NCBI GenBank assembly: GCA_002437495.1 | Contig: DJQA01000004.1 | Span: 53,675-117,674 of the forward strand | From: Prevotellaceae bacterium UBA6398 | GTDB lineage: Bacteria; Bacteroidota; Bacteroidia; Bacteroidales; Bacteroidaceae | Direction of reading: 5' to 3' | DNA length: 64,000 bases | Shown: positions 60,742 through 64,000 of the stretch, piece after piece | Numbering within the stretch: position 1 is the stretch's first letter | Layout of the letters: each line of letters opens with the position of its first letter | Translations under genes and position numbers: made by a program | Notes under the pieces: generated by a model | Databases searched by the model: none | Told to the model about the DNA's origin: nothing | The model's input: only the letters and a program-made list of their open reading frames with translations

Positions 60742-61275
60742 TTATAATACTGTGTCTGCTTTTATGTCGTGTGGTTCGGCGGGAACGGACGGCAGTTTTT
60801 GGAAGTCGAAACACACGCCTATTATCGGTATGCCGAGTGGTTTCAGCTTTTCGAGCAGGCGGTCGTAATACCCTTTTCCCCTGCCGAGTCGGTTGCCGTA
60901 AGGGTCGAAAGCCATTCCGGGAATTACGGCAAGGTCGATTTTTGTGTAGTCGGTAAAGGCGCGCCCCGAGGGCTCGTATATGCCGAACGCCCCCTGCCTC
61001 ATAAAATCTTCGCCTTTGAAAAGCCGCAGCTCGAGGTCGGTTTCGTTAACCACAACCGGCAGCACCACGTTTTTCGTTCTTGCGGTGCGCACAATCATGT
61101 CGTGGGTGTATGGTTCGTCGGGCAGTGAATGATAGAGCAAAACGGTTTGCGCCGGCCTGAAAAGCGGGTGGTTTTCAAGCCGGCGCATTATGCCGTGCGA
61201 CATCTCACGCAATGAAGCTTGGCTGTGGCTGCACTTCAAGGCCGCAATCAGCCTGCGCAATTCTTTCTTTTCCAT
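60742..61275 (-). CDS. 5-formyltetrahydrofolate cyclo-ligase
   Basis: ATP-dependent conversion of 5-formyl-THF to 5,10-methenyl-THF. The 177-residue protein has the family motif NRLGRGKGYYDRLL (about 126-139) and the ATP-site KKELRR start. It overlaps the S41 protease gene by 71 nt, and both are on the minus strand, so the two are cotranscribed. Function is well supported; the overlap is unusual in size. Confidence 0.93.
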   Translation of the reverse strand: MEKKELRRLIAALKCSHSQASLREMSHGIMRRLENHPLFRPAQTVLLYHSLPDEPYTHDMIVRTARTKNVVLPVVVNETDLELRLFKGEDFMRQGAFGIYEPSGRAFTDYTKIDLAVIPGMAFDPYGNRLGRGKGYYDRLLEKLKPLGIPIIGVCFDFQKLPSVPAEPHDIKADTVL

Positions 61276-62923
61276 GTTTCTTTTTGCTCTTCTTTGGCTT
61301 TTTGGGGGCTTGCGGAAAGGCCTTGCCCTCGTCCATAAGTCGTAGCGCGGTTTTCACGCATCTGTCGTCGGCGTTAAGGTATCGCGTAAACGCGTCCTTA
61401 CCCAACAGGTAATCGATTATGTAGCCGTACAAATAAGATTGCAGCAGCTTGTGTGATTTCCTTATCATCAGATTTCGGCGCGGCAGCCCGTTCTTTTCGG
61501 CGTATTTGGCGAATTTGTCAACTACGTCGTGCTTTTTGAGCCATGCGGTGGTTTCCTCCCATGTCTTCATTTCGGAGAGCTCCGCCCTGTTTGCGTTTAC
61601 GAAAACGTAAGCATAATTACCAAGCAGTCCCCGCATGGCGGCTTCCTTTACGTATGACGTAAGTTGCTCTGTTTGTTCCGGCACGAACACATCGGGCGTT
61701 ATTCCGTTTCCGCCGTAAACCGTGCGTCCCAAACGAGTGTAGAATTTTCTGCCGTGTTCCTTTATGCTGTCTCCCGACTCGAGTTCGCCGCTCTTTATGC
61801 GGTTTATGAAGTCCATTTCGTATTCTTCGGGTTTGCCCGGGGTGTATGGTTTTTGTATGCACCGCCCCGAGGGCATATAGTAGCGGGCTATGGTAAGGCG
61901 CAGCATGCTTCCATCGCGGAATTCTACCGATTCCTGCACGAGTCCTTTGCCAAAGCTTCGCCTTCCAACAATCATTGCGCGGTCGTTATCCTGCATCGAA
62001 CCGGCGAAAATCTCGCTTGCCGAAGCTGTCTGCTCGTCAACAAGCACGATGAGCGGCGTGCTTTGGTGTGCGCCGCGCCCGTCGCTGATGAAGTTCTCGC
62101 GCGGGGCGTGGCGTCCCTGCATATAAAACATCATGCGGTTTCCCGGCAGAAACTCGTCGGCCATTCTTATTGCCGGCTGCACAAAACCGCCGTAGTTGCC
62201 GCGAAGGTCGAGTATAAGACGCGTTGCACCTTGTTGGCCAAGCTTTGCAAGGGCTACGAGAAACTCGGGGTATGTGGAATCGGCAAACTGGTCTACCTTT
62301 ATGTAGCCGGTTTTTTCGTCGAGCATATATGCCGTCTGTATGCTTTTGATGGGAATGTCTTCTCTCTTTATCGTAAATTTGCGCAGTTTCTTTTCGCCGG
62401 CGCGTATTACGCCCACCGTAACGCTGGAGCCTTTCGGACCTTTTAGCCTGTGGGTTGCCTCGTCGTTGGTTACAATTTTTCCCACGAAAGGTTTGCCGTC
62501 TACGGCAACGATACAGTCGCCGGGCATTATTCCTGCGGCTTTCGAGGGCCCGCCGTCAATGGCGTCAATCACCCTTATGGTATCATCGATAATTGTAAAC
62601 TGTATGCCTATGCCCGAGAAGCTTCCCTTGAGGTCCTGCATGGTCTCTTCCACATCTTTCGCGCTTGTGTACGTGGAGTGGGGGTCGAGCTCAGCGAGGA
62701 TTTTGGGCAGTGATTTCTCCACAAGGTCAGACATGTTAACCTTGTCAACGTATTGCGCATCGATTATCTGCAGCAAGTCGTTGAGTTTGTTGCTCGAAGT
62801 GTTTATTATGCTCAGGCGGTTTCCCGAAAAGTGGTTGGCGTAGAAACTGCCTATTATGATTCCTATCACTATGCTGCATGCTACGATGAGCGGTGTGAAG
62901 CGTGAGGAGCGGTTTGGGTTCAT
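61205..62923 (-). CDS. C-terminal processing peptidase, S41 family
   Basis: Periplasmic serine protease of 572 residues, membrane-anchored by an N-terminal helix (about 10-30). It has the PDZ domain (about 95-175) and the catalytic S301 and K326 (TASASEIFAG and RRSFGKGL, 25 residues apart as in Prc/CtpA). The C-terminal extension (about 415-545) ends in a basic tail KKPKKSKKKHGK. It overlaps the next gene by 71 nt. Confidence 0.93.
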   Translation of the reverse strand: MNPNRSSRFTPLIVACSIVIGIIIGSFYANHFSGNRLSIINTSSNKLNDLLQIIDAQYVDKVNMSDLVEKSLPKILAELDPHSTYTSAKDVEETMQDLKGSFSGIGIQFTIIDDTIRVIDAIDGGPSKAAGIMPGDCIVAVDGKPFVGKIVTNDEATHRLKGPKGSSVTVGVIRAGEKKLRKFTIKREDIPIKSIQTAYMLDEKTGYIKVDQFADSTYPEFLVALAKLGQQGATRLILDLRGNYGGFVQPAIRMADEFLPGNRMMFYMQGRHAPRENFISDGRGAHQSTPLIVLVDEQTASASEIFAGSMQDNDRAMIVGRRSFGKGLVQESVEFRDGSMLRLTIARYYMPSGRCIQKPYTPGKPEEYEMDFINRIKSGELESGDSIKEHGRKFYTRLGRTVYGGNGITPDVFVPEQTEQLTSYVKEAAMRGLLGNYAYVFVNANRAELSEMKTWEETTAWLKKHDVVDKFAKYAEKNGLPRRNLMIRKSHKLLQSYLYGYIIDYLLGKDAFTRYLNADDRCVKTALRLMDEGKAFPQAPKKPKKSKKKHGKERIAQADCGLEVQPQPSFIA

Positions 62924-62934
62924 TCGTGGGTGGG

Positions 62935-63390
62935 TTATCCGTTGTTGTCGGCGCGTTGTTCGTTTGCGTTGACATATTCTACATTGATGTTTGCGCGTTT
63001 CAGCAGGTTTATGCCGTCTTCAATGCGGTATTTCTCGCCGTAGATAACGCGCCTTATCCCTGCCTGTATTATAAGTTTGGCGCATTCTATGCATGGCGAT
63101 GTGGTAACGTAAAGGGTGGCTCCATCGCTGTTGTTGCCCGAGCGGGCAATCTTTGTTATCGCGTTGGCTTCGGCGTGTAGCACGTAGGGCTTGGTAACGT
63201 TGTTTTCGTCCTCGCACACATTCTCGAATCCGGAGGGCGTGCCGTTGTAGCCGTCGCTGATTATCATTTTGTTTTTTACGATGAGTGCGCCCACTCTGCG
63301 GCGTTTGCAGTATGAGTTCTCAGCCCATATTCTCGCCATTCTCATGTAGCGCACATCGAGGTCATGCTGTTTTTTTTCGGCAGGTTGCAT
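62935..63390 (-). CDS. dCMP deaminase family protein
   Basis: Zinc-dependent deaminase of 151 residues, converting dCMP to dUMP. The zinc and catalytic set is H72-A-E74 and PC100-IEC103. The opening MARIWAENSYCKRRRVGALIVKN and GTPSGFENVCED are as in ComE/dCMP deaminases. It sits between the M3 peptidase and the S41 protease, both on the same strand. Confidence 0.92.
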   Translation of the reverse strand: MQPAEKKQHDLDVRYMRMARIWAENSYCKRRRVGALIVKNKMIISDGYNGTPSGFENVCEDENNVTKPYVLHAEANAITKIARSGNNSDGATLYVTTSPCIECAKLIIQAGIRRVIYGEKYRIEDGINLLKRANINVEYVNANEQRADNNG

Positions 63391-63401
63391 GTTTACTTTT
63401 T

Positions 63402-64000
63402 TTATTTGGCGTGGCTTATTCCGTCGCGCTCCATCATTGCGTCAATAGTGGGTTTTTTGCCACGGAAGCGCTCGTAGAGCTGCATGGGCGGCTCTGTGCC
63501 GCCTTTCGACAGGATGCAGGAACGGAAGCGTTCGGCCATTTCGCGCGAGAACACTCCCTTTTCCTTGAAAGCTTTGAAGGCGTCGGCGTCAAGAACCTCC
63601 GCCCATTTGTAGCTGTAGTATCCGGACGCATAGCCTCCGTCCATTATGTGGCTGAAGTGCACTGCTTGTCCCGTGCCGGGGACTTCGGGCAGTAGTGCCA
63701 CGCTTTTAGTGGCGTTGCGCTCGGTTTCCATAAGGTTTCCGCCAAGCGGTTTGGTAATCGAGTGCAGCCCCATGTCGAGCAGTCCGAACGAAACCTGGCG
63801 CATTGTGGCATAGGCCACGTTGTAGTTTCGGCTCTTTATGATTTTGTTCATAAGCTCTTCGGGCAAAGGCTCGCCGGTTTTATAGTGTACTGCAAATTTA
63901 CTCAAGAATTTCTTTTCTGTTGCAAAGTTCTCCATAAATTGCGAGGGAAGTTCCACAAAATCCCAATGCACGCTTGTGCCGCTTAGCGAGCGGTAGGTTG
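63402..64000 (-). CDS. M3-family metallopeptidase, C-terminal part
   Basis: Only the end is in the window: the frame stays open to position 64000 and reads SLSGTSVHWDFVELPSQFMENF at its start, as in Dcp-type dipeptidyl carboxypeptidases. The HExxH active site lies outside. About 200 residues are visible, with DGGYASGYYSYKWAEVLDADAFKAFKEKGVF near the end. The start of the gene and its signal peptide, if any, lie outside. Confidence 0.85.
   Translation of the reverse strand, partial: TYRSLSGTSVHWDFVELPSQFMENFATEKKFLSKFAVHYKTGEPLPEELMNKIIKSRNYNVAYATMRQVSFGLLDMGLHSITKPLGGNLMETERNATKSVALLPEVPGTGQAVHFSHIMDGGYASGYYSYKWAEVLDADAFKAFKEKGVFSREMAERFRSCILSKGGTEPPMQLYERFRGKKPTIDAMMERDGISHAK

Overview
The window looks like a chromosomal segment of a Bacteroidales bacterium (Prevotella or Muribaculaceae-like; genus not determinable from the sequence alone). 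Reasons: promoter boxes of the Bacteroidetes type (TTTG, about 18-19 nt, TAnnTTTG) before rpsU, the tRNA-tuf unit and other genes; weak Shine-Dalgarno sites; a Bacteroidetes HU-like protein followed by a 32-codon smalltalk gene; a two-RCK AAE-type permease; large secreted GH2 and GH3 enzymes; and the gene order rpsU-xerC-hpf-tRNAs-tuf-tRNA-Trp-secE-nusG-rplKAJL-rpoBC.

Layout. 1-15.5 kb: secreted glycan enzymes (GH2 beta-galactosidase, GH3 beta-glucosidase), a glycine-zipper lipoprotein, an RluA-type pseudouridine synthase, fabG with a TetR regulator, a fasciclin lipoprotein, type I asparaginase and a GT4 glycosyltransferase. 16-31.5 kb: HU-like protein and smalltalk, then the conserved translation/transcription block up to rpoC. 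31.7-37.5 kb: an accessory island with two different restriction-modification gene pairs, a candidate 0.2 kb non-coding RNA or attenuator with its own promoter and terminator, an HD-domain hydrolase and an internally deleted PiT phosphate transporter. 37.8-64 kb: mixed housekeeping and envelope genes (AAE permease, asd, tcdA, lolD-like ATPase, two SGNH esterases, EEP hydrolase, carboxyltransferase, an ECF sigma operon, gate-domain membrane protein, DUF3467, OmpA, SprT, Rieske-like lipoprotein, argH, SRPBCC, pyrE, PAP2, epimerase, HEPN-MNT pair, 5-FTHF cyclo-ligase, S41 protease, dCMP deaminase, and an M3 peptidase cut by the window end).

The most striking unexplained structure is a modular intergenic repeat family. 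Eleven copies of an about 80 bp block (A) made of 21-22 bp palindromic units, typically ending in a hairpin plus T-run, sit in intergenic gaps, mostly after gene ends. On one side A is joined by a conserved linker to an about 110 bp element with inverted GGGCGTATGCCATACGCCC ends (B); on the other side it runs into a shorter conserved block (C). The relative orientation of A and B is constant in the copies that have both. A second clear signal is a 30 bp sequence repeated with identical internal spacing upstream of the ECF sigma gene and of the DUF6249-like gene two places downstream, which reads as the cognate ECF promoter.

No transposase, integrase of a mobile element, prophage, CRISPR array or rRNA gene was seen.
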